From Galeruca laticollis (lineage: Eukaryota > Arthropoda > Insecta > Coleoptera > Chrysomelidae): a DNA stretch of 64,000 bases. The notes beneath the pieces are model-generated. The model did no database searches. It was not told the origin of the DNA and saw nothing but the letters and a program-made list of their open reading frames with translations. A program made the translations under genes and the position numbers. Of the stretch, positions 44,555 through 54,968 are shown one piece after another. Numbering within the stretch: the first letter of the stretch is position 1; every line of letters starts with the position of its first letter. The stretch lies in the NCBI GenBank assembly GCA_963921935.1, contig OY998175.1, positions 207,344,655-207,408,654 on the forward strand. Direction: 5' to 3'.

Positions 44555-45709
44555 GGGCAAGATGATCACGATTGGAACCTTGAACGATTTCTAAGTGCAG
44601 CAAAGAAACATAATTCAACGTTAAACTTAGATAAATGCAGATTCTCTCAAAATACAATAACTCTCCTTGGGTATCACATTTCTAACAAGTCTATGCTTCA
44701 GCCATGAAACGCGCACTAGGGATGTTCGCTCATTACTCAAAATGGGTCCAAAGATATTCCGACAAGATGAGGAGTTTGGTTGACTGCAAATCTTTCCCTA
44801 TTCCACCGGACTTGCATGTAGCTGGAAACTTTAGGCTAACTAAAGAAGACATAGCCAAGTCATTACTCACGACAATTCAAGATGATCTACCACTGACGCA
44901 TCGGGCATTGCTGTAGCGGCTACTCTTAGTCAGAATGGGCGCCCCGTTGCGTTTGTTTCAAAAACCTTATCCGATAGCGAAAAATGGCATTCTGCTATAG
45001 AGAGAGATGCTTTAGCGATTGTTCTATCCTTGAGGAAGTGGCGTCATTTCTTACTAGGTAGACACTCTCAACTGCTCACGGAGCAAGAAGCTCTGTCGTC
45101 TATCTTCAATTCCCGACTTACAAGCAAAATAAAGAATGACAAGACAAGCTGGCGTCTTGAATTATCTCCCTTCTCCTTCGACATTCAGTATAGGCCTGGT
45201 ATTGAAAATCATTCGGCCGACGCTCTTTCACGCGTCTACGGTTCCTTACATACTGAGGACAAACTTCATGAGCTCCATAAAGTACTGTGCCACCCTGGTA
45301 TTACAAAGATGTACCACTGGGTTAAAAGCAAAATTTACCTTACGGAGTAGATGAAATTAAAAGGATCAGCGCTGCCTGCCCTACTTGCTCTGCTGTCAAA
45401 CCAAGGTTCTACAGAAATAACAACTAGCATCTGATTAAAGCAACATCGCCGTTTGAAAGGCTTAATATTGACTTCAAGGGCCCTTTATCTTCTAACAGGC
45501 ACAATCGGTATTTACTCAACATTGTCGTCGAATACTCTCGTTTCCCTTTCTCGTAACCTTGCAAGGACATGCCTTCTGAAACTGTAATACGGTGCCTGAA
45601 TGACCTATTTTCGATGTTTGGAATGCCTAGCTACATACATTCAGATCGGGGAACCTAATTTATTTCAAAGGAAATGATTTCATTCCTCCATAAACGTGGC
45701 GTTGCCACC
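44555..45709 (+). pseudogene. RT end, RNase H and integrase start of element C
   Basis: Plus-strand pieces: DDHDWNLERFLSAAKKHNST, LGYHISNKSMLQP, ALGMFAHYSKWVQRYSDKM, then RNase H (LRKWRHFLLGRHSQLLTEQE and YRPGIENHSADALSRVYGS) and the integrase zinc finger (HPGITKMYHWVKSK). Integrase core is readable to KEMISFLHKRGVAT, where gypsy D is inserted. Several frameshifts. Confidence 0.85.
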
Positions 45710-45916
45710 TGTTATGTTTTAACTATTTATTTATTAAGAGGAACCAATAACAACTATTTATTAACACGTTATTTCATTACATTGTGAGATGTTTTACATC
45801 GTTCCTTAATTACAGATTATCATCTTCCTTGTTTCTTGACTGCCGGTCCACCTAGCGGCCATCTGTCATTGGTATAGCAGACCACACACAGAACAACTAT
45901 TGATGTATATGTAACA
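45710..45916 (-). repeat. 3' LTR of element D
   Basis: 207 bp. On the element strand it runs TGTTACATATAC to AAACATAACA and follows the purine tract at 45917-45930. Confidence 0.93.
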
Positions 45917-45930
45917 TCTCCCTTTCTTTC
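45917..45930 (-). other. Polypurine tract of element D
   Basis: GAAAGAAAGGGAGA on the minus strand, directly before the 3' LTR. Confidence 0.88.
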
Positions 45931-46069
45931 AGAAAGCAAAATATTACATATGAATGACAATAAAAAGACTACCACAACTAACAAAAATTCAGGTTTCAAA
46001 TTCTAATGAGAAATGGTTACTAAACATAAACTTACAATCATAAAAATGAAACACAAAAACAATAGATGC

Positions 46070-47236
46070 TCATTCTTTGAACCTTAAAGGTTTATTCACA
46101 CATCGTCCTGACCGAGTTATATAAGTGTCACATTCGGAAGTATCATCCTCAGTAGGAGAGATGGGATGTTTAACATTTTTCTGATTTTCATTTTTATCAC
46201 CTGACATTGGTTCTTTGATTTTATCGCTTTCACTTGTCTCTTCCGCACTAGGTACATAATTTGATATTAAACTTTGAGTGCCGTTATTAGTAGATTCAAG
46301 ACAGGAATGTTTAAGAGATACTGGGTTAGGATTGTTCTTTAAAAATGACGAATTTCTTCTTACTACCCTGTCTAGATTTTCTCTAACTAAAAATGAACGC
46401 GGAGTAGAGTGTGTATCTACTACTTCACCTGGAACCCAGAAACCACCCTTCTTTATCATTACACTTTGGCCCTTATTGAATGATTTTCGATATTTTGCAC
46501 TCTTGTCTCGGTACTCTTTAGCTTAAGACCTTTTCTCACTAATTTTTTCTTGGTCAATGTAGGGTGAGTCTGTTAGTAGCTTCTTAGAAATGGGTAATGT
46601 TGATCTTAGTAGGCGATTGTTTAGCAGTTCAGATGATGAAACACCAATACCTGTTAGACAAGAAGTCCTATATTCAAGTAGTGCTTGATACAGATCATCG
46701 CCAGAGTCATGACATTTCTTTAGAATATCTTTACAAATAGCAACAGATCTTTCTGCAAGTCCATTAGACCTGGGATATCTGGGACTTGTTGTGATTGAAG
46801 TCATTTCCCAGTTCTTAGCAAAATCTTTAAACTCTTTGCTGTTAAACGGAACATTGTCTGAAATGATAGTAGATGGAATGCCATGAGTAGCAAAGGCACA
46901 TTTTAATTTTAAAATTAATTCTGTAGCATTTTTACTGTCCAAGGGAATCAACTCAAGCCAGTTACTATAATAATCCACTACTGACAAATAATGGTTTCCT
47001 GCATAAGTTAAAATATCGGCTGCTACTTTAAAAAAAGGAACATTTGGTCTTTCATGTTGCATAAGTGGCTCTTTTACAACACCTTTACTATATTTCAAAC
47101 AAGTTTTACATTTTGATACAAAATCATGAACATCTCGTGACAACCCAGTCCAGTAAAACAGTTTTCTTGCTGCGGCTTTAAATTTCTCGATTCCAAAATG
47201 ACCAACGTGTAGTTTTGATAACATTTTGAGTCGCAA
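46070..47236 (-). pseudogene. Integrase of element D
   Basis: Minus-strand integrase in two frames (46523-47236, then 46070-46459). Zinc finger RLKMLSKLHVGHFGIEKFKA and CKTCLKYSKGVVK; core ADILTYAGNHYLSVVDYYSN (Asp), STIISDNVPFNSKEF (Asp) and PRSNGLAERSVAICKD (Glu). The C-terminal part GGFWVPGEVVDTHSTPRSFL ends CVNKPLRFKE. A single stop near 46520 divides the two. Confidence 0.9.
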
Positions 47237-47254
47237 CTTTTGTGGAACAACTAG

Positions 47255-48151
47255 TCAATAATCATGAAAAACTAGACCTTGATGAACATACAATCTTTCT
47301 CTAAGATTGAAAAATGATCTGATCTCTGGATTTGTAATTGACTTTTTATCATCTGGCCAACCATCCTCACAGAATTCAATGATTTTCGATAAAACTGAAT
47401 CTTTAGAAGTAGCATTTTTTAATTCAAGAAGACGCTCAATAGAGATAGGTATGTCAAGTTCAAGAGAATGTACAATTTCTTTCATTTCAGGATCATCTTC
47501 GACACTTGATTTAATAAATGACCTAGATAAAAGGTCAGCAATGTACATAAGCTTTCCTGGAAGATATTCTACAGTGAAATTATACTTAAGCAGTTTCAAC
47601 TTACGTCTTTGAAGCCTAGAAAAAACTTTGTAAATATATTTTTTATGAATGGCCACTAAAGGTTTATGATCACTTTTTACGGTGACATGCCTGCCAAACA
47701 CAAATTGATGAAATTTTGATAGACTATAAGAAATAGCTAAATATTCCTTTTCAATCTGAGCCCAACGAGACTCCGTTTCAGTAAGACTTCTAGAACAAAA
47801 TGCGATTGGTTTACCTTGGTGCATAAGACAAGTCCCAATACCATTTTGACTAGCATCAGTTTGTATTTCTAATGGTGATTTAGGATCAAAAATAGACAAG
47901 GTAGTTATTTCCGAAACCAATTTCTTAATTTTTAAAAATATAAGCGAAATATCTTTTGTCCAATCAAGCTCTACATTCTGTTTAATAAGGTTTCTTAAAG
48001 GAAATAGTAATTCAGATAATTTGGGCAAATACTTTGAGAGATAATTTAACATACCCAGAATCCTTAGCAGCTCTTTTTTGTTGGTCGGTTCTTCAAGCTC
48101 CAAAATAGCTTTAACATAATCAGGATCGGGCCTGAATACTGATCTAAACAA
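47255..48151 (-). pseudogene. RT thumb and RNase H of element D
   Basis: Begins at PDPDYVKAILELEEPTNKKE (RT-RNase H connection). RNase H shows EIQTDASQNGIGTCLMHQGK, RSLTETESRWAQIEKEYLAI and VTVKSDHKPLVAIHKKYIYK, then LPGKLMYIADLLSRSF. It joins a preceding RT start directly, so fingers and palm including the YxDD box are absent. Confidence 0.9.
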
Positions 48152-48744
48152 ACAAACTTGTTCAAATGTAATGGGTCAAGGCAAATTCTCAATGCTCCTG
48201 ATGGTTTTTGTACAATTACTATATTATTGACCCATTCTGTTGGTTGCTCTATCTTGGAAATAATCTCCCTTCTTTCAAGATCATCTAGTGCTGTTTTTAG
48301 TTTTGGTTCCAGTGTTTCTGGCACTCTTCTGCAACTACTAGAGTAAGGGACCGCTTTTTGTTTTAAGATTATTTTATATTTATAAGGTACTTTTACGGTA
48401 CCCTCAAAAACCTCAGAGTTTTTATTCAAAAACTGTTGTTTTTTATTATTTAGCGAATCTATTTGTTTTACTAACTCAAGCTGAGAACAGGTGTTTAGCC
48501 CCAAGATAGGCATACTGTCACAGTCAATCACAATAAATTTAATCTTACAAAATTTTTCTTTTATCATACAATGTAGTATTACATACCCAATAGCTTTAAT
48601 TTTATTATTGCCGTATGTGTTTAATGATAGGCTATTTTTTATTATTTTGTTTTCTACCCCCAATTTTTTTACAAACTTAAGAGGTAAACAATTACAATTC
48701 GCTCCAGTATCTACCTTAAAAGAAATAAACTTATTATTTATCAA
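48100..48744 (-). pseudogene. Protease and RT start of element D
   Basis: Protease motif VDTGANCNCLPLKFVKKLG and VIDCDSMPILGLNTC, then KQKAVPYSSSCRRVPETLEP, LERREIISKIEQPTEWVNNI and SGALRICLDPLHLNK, where RT normally continues into its palm. Here the sequence jumps to the PDPDYVKA segment within about 30 bases. Confidence 0.88.
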
Positions 48745-48756
48745 AACATTCTCAGT

Positions 48757-49639
48757 TCACATATCTTTTCTTTTGTTCTTAAATTTCACATGATCTAATG
48801 TCACGGAGTCCCAATACGGTGTATTTGATTCTTCGTCACCTGTAGTATTGTCTGCCTCACTCTTTTCAACCTCATGCATTTCCTTTTTATTACTAGTATG
48901 TTTCTTACCTTTATTTTGCTGTCTATTTTCACCACGTACAGCAAAATGATTTGGTTTTTTGCATACTGCACAAATCTTACCAAAGGCAAGACAGCTCCTA
49001 TGACCATGCTTTGTTTTGCATCTAAAACACTCACATGCACTTGTACTGGCACAAGCTTGAAGAATATATTTTTTAACTGCATCAACATGTGTTGAGTTTC
49101 CTCTGATGTTTTGGACCTGCTTCTCACTTGCTTCTGAGGCTCTACATATATCTTCAGCCTGACTCAGAGTTAATTTTCTCATCCTAAAAAGCCCTTCTTG
49201 CACCTCTCCGTCTAACATTCCAGCGACTACTCGGTCTCTTACTAAGGAATCATGCAACATTCCAAAATTGCATGACTTTGCTAGCTTTTTTATCGCTATC
49301 AAAAAATTATCGAAGTCTTCTCCTTCCTGTTAACATCGTGTATTAAACTTAAATCTATCAAACGTTTCATTTTCAAAAGGCATGCAGTGGTTTTCAAACT
49401 TTTCTATGACTCTATCATATTTCTTTTCATCTCCTTCATTATCAAATGTCAATGTTTTGGAAGACCTCCTGAGCATCCTCACCAGCAATATTTGAAAATA
49501 TTGCTATTTTTGTTTCATCATATTTATTGTCATGGCCAGATGCTTTCATGTATATTTTGGAAAAATTCATGAATTTTGTGTAATTTTGTGCCGTGTGTTG
49601 GTCAAACACCAAAGGCTTTGGTGGTTTAAACGTTGACAT
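48757..49639 (-). pseudogene. Gag of element D
   Basis: Starts MSTFKPPKPLVFDQHTAQNY at 49639, frame broken near 49442 and 49310. The C-terminal part has MLHDSLVRDRVVAGMLDGEV and a zinc-knuckle pair with CFRCKTKHGHRSC and CAVCKKPNHFA. Ends YWDSVTLDHVKFKNKRKDM. Confidence 0.88.
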
Positions 49640-49760
49640 TTTTCTTATTATCTATATAGTAGGTACTTACTTGTACTCAGTTTCTTTGTTGTTGACCCTG
49701 TCCGTTATAGGGTTATTGACCTAAATTTTACTTTATAGTTTTGTCTTTTCTTATTGGCGT

Positions 49761-49777
49761 GTTTTCACCTGACACCA
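49761..49777 (-). other. Primer-binding site of element D
   Basis: TGGTGTCAGGTGAAAAC on the minus strand, directly next to the 5' LTR. The first 12 bases equal the primer site of element E. Confidence 0.8.
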
Positions 49778-49984
49778 TGTTATATTTTAACTATTTACTT
49801 ATCAAGAGGAACCAATAACAACTATTTATTAACACGTTATTTCATTACATTGTAAGATGTTTTACATCTTTCCTTAATTACTGATTATTATCTTCCTTGT
49901 TTCTTGACTGCCGGGCCATCTAGTGGCCATCTGTCATTGGTATAGCAGACCACACACAGAACAACTATTGATGTATATGTAACA
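49778..49984 (-). repeat. 5' LTR of element D
   Basis: 207 bp, same ends as 45710-45916. Confidence 0.93.
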
Positions 49985-50639
49985 GCCACCAGCATGACCA
50001 CATCATATAACCCAGACGGAAATGGTCTGGTTGAACGATACAACGGGATCATTTGGAAATCACTCAATCTTGCTCTGAAAACCAAAAACTTGCAGATTTG
50101 CCATTGGGAAAGCGTTCTACCGGAAGCCTTGCACTCAATAAGATCGTTGCTGAATACTAGTACAAACTTTCCTCCACACGAGAGGTTCTTCATTCATCCG
50201 AGACGATCCCCTAGTGGCACGACTCTTGCAGCCAGTTACTTCAACCTGGACCTGTCCTTGTCCGGCGAAACAACGGAACCAGTAAATATGACCCCATTGT
50301 GGATGAAGCCGAGTTGATCGAGGCCAATCCTTAATATGCCCATGTCCGATTCGATGACGGACGTGAATCTACAGTCTATCTCAAGCAACTCGCCCCTAGT
50401 GGAGACTTGAATTTGGAACGCCCGCATCCAATAGACCTACCACCTTCTCCGCCCCTTGCACAGGCCTTTCAGCCACCTGTTCGTCTTTGTTCACCTGCCC
50501 CTTTCCTTCCAGGTCAGATATTCAAGATCCTCCAACCCCAGGTCAAGAAGGAACGAATGAAGATCGACCTAGAAGAAACAGAAGACCAAAGCATCTTGAA
50601 GACTATGTCTCCAATGGACTCTTCTCCTGCAAGGGAGAA
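49985..50639 (+). pseudogene. Integrase end and tail of element C
   Basis: Resumes after gypsy D with TTSYNPDGNGLVERYNGIIW (catalytic Glu present), WESVLPEALHSIRSLLNTST, then in other frames DGRESTVYLKQLAPSGDLN and a Pro-rich tail (PHPIDLPPSPPLAQAFQPP). The purine-rich GCAAGGGAGAA stretch lies before the LTR. Confidence 0.85.
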
Positions 50640-50762
50640 TGAGGTGATTGCATGTTCACATTGCCTTGACAACCACTGACGTTATATGTTCAATTGTAAT
50701 GTCACAGTTTTGCTAAATAAAGCCTTTATCTTTCGACATCTAAGGGATATTATTTTACGACA
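50640..50762 (+). repeat. Right LTR of element C, 123 bp
   Basis: TGAGGTGATTGCATG to TTTTACGACA, followed by the CAGAG duplicate at 50763. Confidence 0.9.
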
Positions 50763-51616
50763 CAGAGTATTTGCAGAAAACAAGAATCAGCTATAAGAGA
50801 GATGCTAGGGGCTGTGAGGAAGATTTTGGACCTTCGACTCTTGTGATTCAAAGATTTTGGAATGAACTCATATTCATCATGTGAAAACTATCTTTCTTCC
50901 ACTGTGGATCCAGTTTCGTTTGCTCCTTCTGCTGATGGTTTTGTTAATGATGTACCATTGCCTTATGATGAAGTAAAAAGTCATCCATGTCGGGAACAGT
51001 GGGAGTCGGCAATGAATGAATTAAAATAAATCCTTACATTTCCAAACTTCTTCAAAAATTCAATATGAGCAATTGTAAGCCTACAAGAATTGCAATAGGG
51101 GTTAATTTGAAATTGGAAAAAGAAATGGGACCATCAACGAAACATCTGCATAAAGAAGTTATATGGCGTTTGATGTTATTGATGGTGAACTCCAGACCTG
51201 ATCTTTCCTTCGTGGTCAATTTTCTGTCATTTCCAATCAAATGCATTGAACCCATTTAAAAAGAATTTTGAGATTACTTGAATTTTTGAAAGATGTCAGC
51301 CTTACTTTGGTGAAGAGAAAATATGATACTATAGATGGTTTTTGTGATGCAAATTTTGCGAATGACCTACAAGGTCGGAATTCTACTTCCGGATATATTT
51401 TCAAATGTTTTGATTCTACTGTTCCTTAGTCTACCAGAAGGCAATCAACATTTGTACTTTCTACTGCTGATACTTGCAGCAGCAATTAGGGAATGTCTTT
51501 GGTTTAGGAGGTTGTTGAAATTAATGTTGTATCAACTGAAGTGTAATAAATGCGAAAAAACACATGAATATATTATTGTACAAAAATTCGGAACACTCGG
51601 TAAATACAAAATCTAA
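50763..51616 (+). pseudogene. Copia F RT remnants and RNase H
   Basis: After gypsy C, copia continues with VPLPYDEVKSHPCREQWESA, then jumps over most of RT to FNMSNCKPTRIAIGVNLKLE, the RPDLSFVVNFLS motif, and RNase H pieces (GFCDANFANDLQGRNSTSGY). The RT palm between about 51018 and 51045 is deleted. Confidence 0.8.
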
Positions 51617-51619
51617 TTT

Positions 51620-53444
51620 AATTAATATAAAACTAGAATACGACCCACATATTGTTTAACAAAATTTTTACGAAGTCAAAACAGAATTAAAAAAATAAAA
51701 CATTTACTGGGTCAAACCAAAACAAAGTTGTTTAAAAAAATATCATTATTTCGATAACAAAAAGTTTGCACGCTTCAAAAACAAAGAAAAACTGCAACTC
51801 AAAAAACAAAAACATCTCACACCCAAAGTCGGGTGATGGAAAAAAACAAAAAAGAAGAACGGCTCAGGACTCGAGAGAGTACGGGTCGTACACGCGAAGG
51901 GAAAGGCTTTCCCCGAGTACGAGAGTATAGTGTTTTAGTGTTGGTGATACCCGAGGTAAAAATTTCTCCGTTGTGTCAGGGCGTAATAGGAATACTTGGT
52001 GATTCCTTGACAGTGAAGTCTGTCCCCCAGTATCAGAGCACAAACCGGTGGAATTTCCCTCGACGCTATCACTAAATCATCCTAACACGTCTCGGCAAAT
52101 TTCGCATTTTCGGGGCAGCGGCCCAGTTAGAGATACAGACGCAGTTCCTGCAGAATATAAAAAGGGAAGTTATTCTACCGTAAGTTTTTGAACAAAAGTA
52201 TTATTTTATTTAATAACGTATATTTTTGCGAATAAGACCAGATTTACCGCGTGTCTCGAGGGTTTAGAGAATTTAAGGATTTAAACGGGCATGTTAAAGC
52301 TTGATTTGAGGATCGTAGAATTTTTCTTACGTTATTATTGTCTCATTTTTTTTTACACAGAGTATCTTTTGGTTCGTGTGGTAGATAAGAGGAGAGCGAG
52401 AGCAATCGAGAAATAACAGAGTTGAATTTAGTTTTAAGCCAGAGCGAATTGATTTTTCCGTTTTAATCAGGGACCATTTGATATATAACAAAAGAAAACC
52501 ATATTTTGGTTAAATTCCATTTTACATTTATTTCCAGGTGATAGACAACCTTGGGGCTTATAAAAGCTGACACCGAAAAATTTGTACTATTTTGTAATGT
52601 TATAACGTAAGAATCTTGTTTCACTACGGAAATATCCACTTTAAATGCCGTCATACTCCAAGGCCGTTGGTGATAAAGCACACGTAAACTAAAAATTCGC
52701 TTGGAGGTCACAAGGTAATTGGCCTATGTTTATTTGTTTACTGAATCGAATGCAGACCCAGCTAACTGGAAATTCTAGACAGAAAAATATAAAAAGGAAA
52801 GCACTTGGCCCCTCGGGCTTCTTTCTATTTTTCCTTTCTCTCTCTTTTCTCATTTACCATCCTACTAATATTATACGCGGAATCCGAAATTTATTTTTTT
52901 GTGAGTAATTCCGGCGTATACCGGAGAACCGGATAAATATCCTATAATTACTAGTTGAGAGATTTATATCAGGGTACGTCTAATGTTTATTTTATATATA
53001 TTATAGTTGCTACTTCAGTGCGTAGACAGATTTCGTTAAGTTGTAAATTTAATTTTGACGCACGCATTATTATAAGTATAGTATTTTGACAAATGTATAT
53101 ATGATTGGACTGATTTTTTTTCATATAGCTATTATATACGTTTAGTTACATACGCTGTGTGGTGTTTACCATAAGTTTTATTTTATCACCCTATCCCTCA
53201 TCCCGTACTTCCCCGGGAGGGTGTACCTACGTTGGAAAAAGGGGGCCGATTGCCGAGAACAAACCCTATCCTGGCAAGGAGATTATTCCGCTTCAAGCCC
53301 AGGCGTACCTAGCTCAGAAGTTGGACTGGATGTGCCTTACCCGCTCGGATTGCACAGAATTTCATTGGAGAGGAGGTATTACACAGTGACAAAAATAAGA
53401 AGGGTAAAGAGGATTTATTAGAATAGCCCTTAGGTGCCCCAGAG
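51620..53444 (+). promoter_or_regulatory. Presumed 5' LTR and leader start of element G
   Basis: A TATAAAAA box at 52156-52163 and a GTAAGT donor-like site at 52180 suggest an LTR promoter and the first splice site. No polypurine or second LTR copy is available to fix the ends. The short frames here look non-coding. Confidence 0.4.
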
Positions 53445-54175
53445 GTTATTAGAATGGTGACAGCGGTTCGCGTACCATCCCCTATTGGAACAACCTCACC
53501 CAGGGAAGGTGACAGCGGTTGTCCAAAACCATTTCTCTCCGAGAGGTATATCCGGTTGTCTGGAACCACACCCCACGAGCGGTGACAAGCGGTTCAGCTA
53601 CCCTACCTAGGAGGAAGAAAAATTGGTGGTCGCAACCAGGATCTAGTATAGCGCAACATAGAGCCTACGGGACCATAGCTTCCGCTAGATCAAGACCAGT
53701 GTGCGTGGTGAAGAGCCACAACCTACACGAGGTGTCACTGCGGGCGCAGAACACACTGGATCTAGACCAGAGAAGGTCGAGAAAAAATCCATACATCAGA
53801 TAAAAGGCGTAATACCGATCTGAGGTGAACATGCCAAACGGCGTAAGGTGGAATACTTCGGTCAACTAAGTATTGACAACGGAGTTTTTCTAACCAGGGT
53901 CTAGTAATTGCGCAAAACATAGCTTCCACTAGACCAAGATCAGTGTGCGTGATGAAAAATCACACCCTGCCAAACGGGTAGCACAGCTCCTGCAAATCAC
54001 ACTGGATCTAGACCAGTCAAGGTCGAAAAATAATCCTACTCAGCAATCATCGACTGAGTTGATTTCTGCTTCACCATAAGATTGTACAAATATGGTCTAG
54101 AGTTATTACATTTACATGTTAAAAAAAATAACATCTGGCGATTATTAAGTTTAGTTATTAGAATGGTGACAGCGG
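53445..54175 (+). repeat. Leader duplications of element G
   Basis: TTATTAGAATGGTGACAGCG occurs at 53446-53465 and again at 54155-54174. Between them a block of about 150 bp (53634-53790) recurs at 53892-54034, with shared AACCAGGATCTAGTA, CACACTGGATCTAGACCAG and AAGGTCGA motifs. TGGTGACAGCGG might be the primer site, but I could not match it to a tRNA. Confidence 0.75.
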
Positions 54176-54440
54176 TTTCCCGATATAGGGTTGTTTAAAC
54201 TTGGTATCAAAGCGGTTTCCCGATATAGGGTTGTTTAAACTTGGTTTCAAGGCGGTTTTCTGATATAGGGTTGTTTAAACTTGGTTTCAAAGCGGTTTCC
54301 CGATATAGGGTTGTGTAAATTTATTTTCATAGAGTTTTCCCGACATAGAGTTGATAAAGTATCTTCACAGCGGTTCCAAGGACAGGATTAACTACTTAGT
54401 CTTCGTAGCGGTCTTCCAATAAAGGGTTGTAGCTCAGCAG
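54171..54440 (+). repeat. Seven 40-bp tandem repeats in the leader of G
   Basis: Units begin AGCGGTTTCCCGATATAGGG at 54171, 54211, 54251, 54291, 54331, about 54369 and about 54407. The first four are nearly identical and the last three diverge. They lie about 530 bp before gag, the relative place of the Su(Hw) insulator array in Drosophila gypsy. Confidence 0.92.
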
Positions 54441-54968
54441 GGACGATAAATCTTCACGCAAGGGATTCCTGTCAGGCCAAGATTATATGCCAATCTTGCT
54501 ACAGCACAAGAGAATACAGGGAACGGTGAAGCTGTACGGTCTGTAACCGGAGGCTGCGAAAGGCAGTAAACAAGGCATACAGGAGGGAAAAGGCTAGGAA
54601 AAATCGAGAATAAGCCATACTATCCCACCATCAGCTCAGCTAACATCAGGTACGTTAGTCGTCAAGCAGCAGGCAAATAGAAGATTGAATCAAATTAGTC
54701 GTGGTCTACTACGTCGTCTCATAAGTGTTCCATTGTATCTATTTTTTTTTTCTTCTCGTTTGGGGTTCGCTAGAATAAACCACAGTCGGTGAAACGAGGT
54801 AAATTAAAATTTTACAAAGGGGGAAGTTAACCCATCCCTAAGAATCCTACCCGTGCACCAAAAACTATCCATTTCAGGCGTCGTAGAAGCCAGAAAGGTA
54901 GGTGTAATATAGGTAAACATTGAAAAATTGTTCATTTAATAAAGATAAAATATAACTAAACCAACAAG
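54441..54968 (+). other. Leader before gag of element G
   Basis: No gene. CATCAG|GTACGT near 54650 is a possible splice donor for env mRNA, and a long T-rich tract lies at 54737-54760. Confidence 0.4.

Larger units (their letters stand above)
45710..49984 (-). mobile_element. Ty3/gypsy element D, 4275 bp, RT core deleted
   Basis: A minus-strand element with 207-bp LTRs on both sides and a perfect 6-bp target duplication GCCACC (45704-45709 and 49985-49990). Excising it rejoins the integrase frame of element C. Gag, protease, RNase H and integrase are readable, but the RT core is missing. By eye the LTRs differ at about 10 of 207 sites, fewer per site than in element C, matching the nesting order. 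A 3' fragment of the same family lies at 20868-22399. Confidence 0.94.
42753..50762 (+). mobile_element. Ty3/gypsy element C with internal inversion
   Basis: Bounded by two 123-bp LTRs and a 5-bp CAGAG duplication. The internal order is abnormal: left LTR, then a displaced piece of the pol 3' end (plus), then gag-protease-RT inverted (minus, 42971-44554), then RT end, RNase H and integrase (plus), with gypsy D inserted at 45709/49985. By eye the LTRs differ at about 12 of 123 sites. Coding parts resemble element B. Confidence 0.88.
41133..51616 (+). mobile_element. Ty1/copia element F, host of nested gypsy C and D
   Basis: Copia coding sequence is on the plus strand at 41133-42752 and resumes at 50763-51616. 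The middle is occupied by gypsy C (itself holding gypsy D). A CAGAG target duplication flanks C (42748-42752 and 50763-50767). LTRs of F are not recognisable, and most of its RT is deleted. Confidence 0.85.

Noticed and set aside
51833..52075. 80-codon plus-strand frame at the start of the element G leader
   Set aside because: Overlaps the presumed LTR promoter region; Arg/Lys-rich start then unrelated sequence, no conserved motif.
53455..53470. TGGTGACAGCGG as a confirmed primer-binding site of element G
   Set aside because: The motif is repeated several times in the leader and I could not match it to a specific tRNA, so I did not list it as such.
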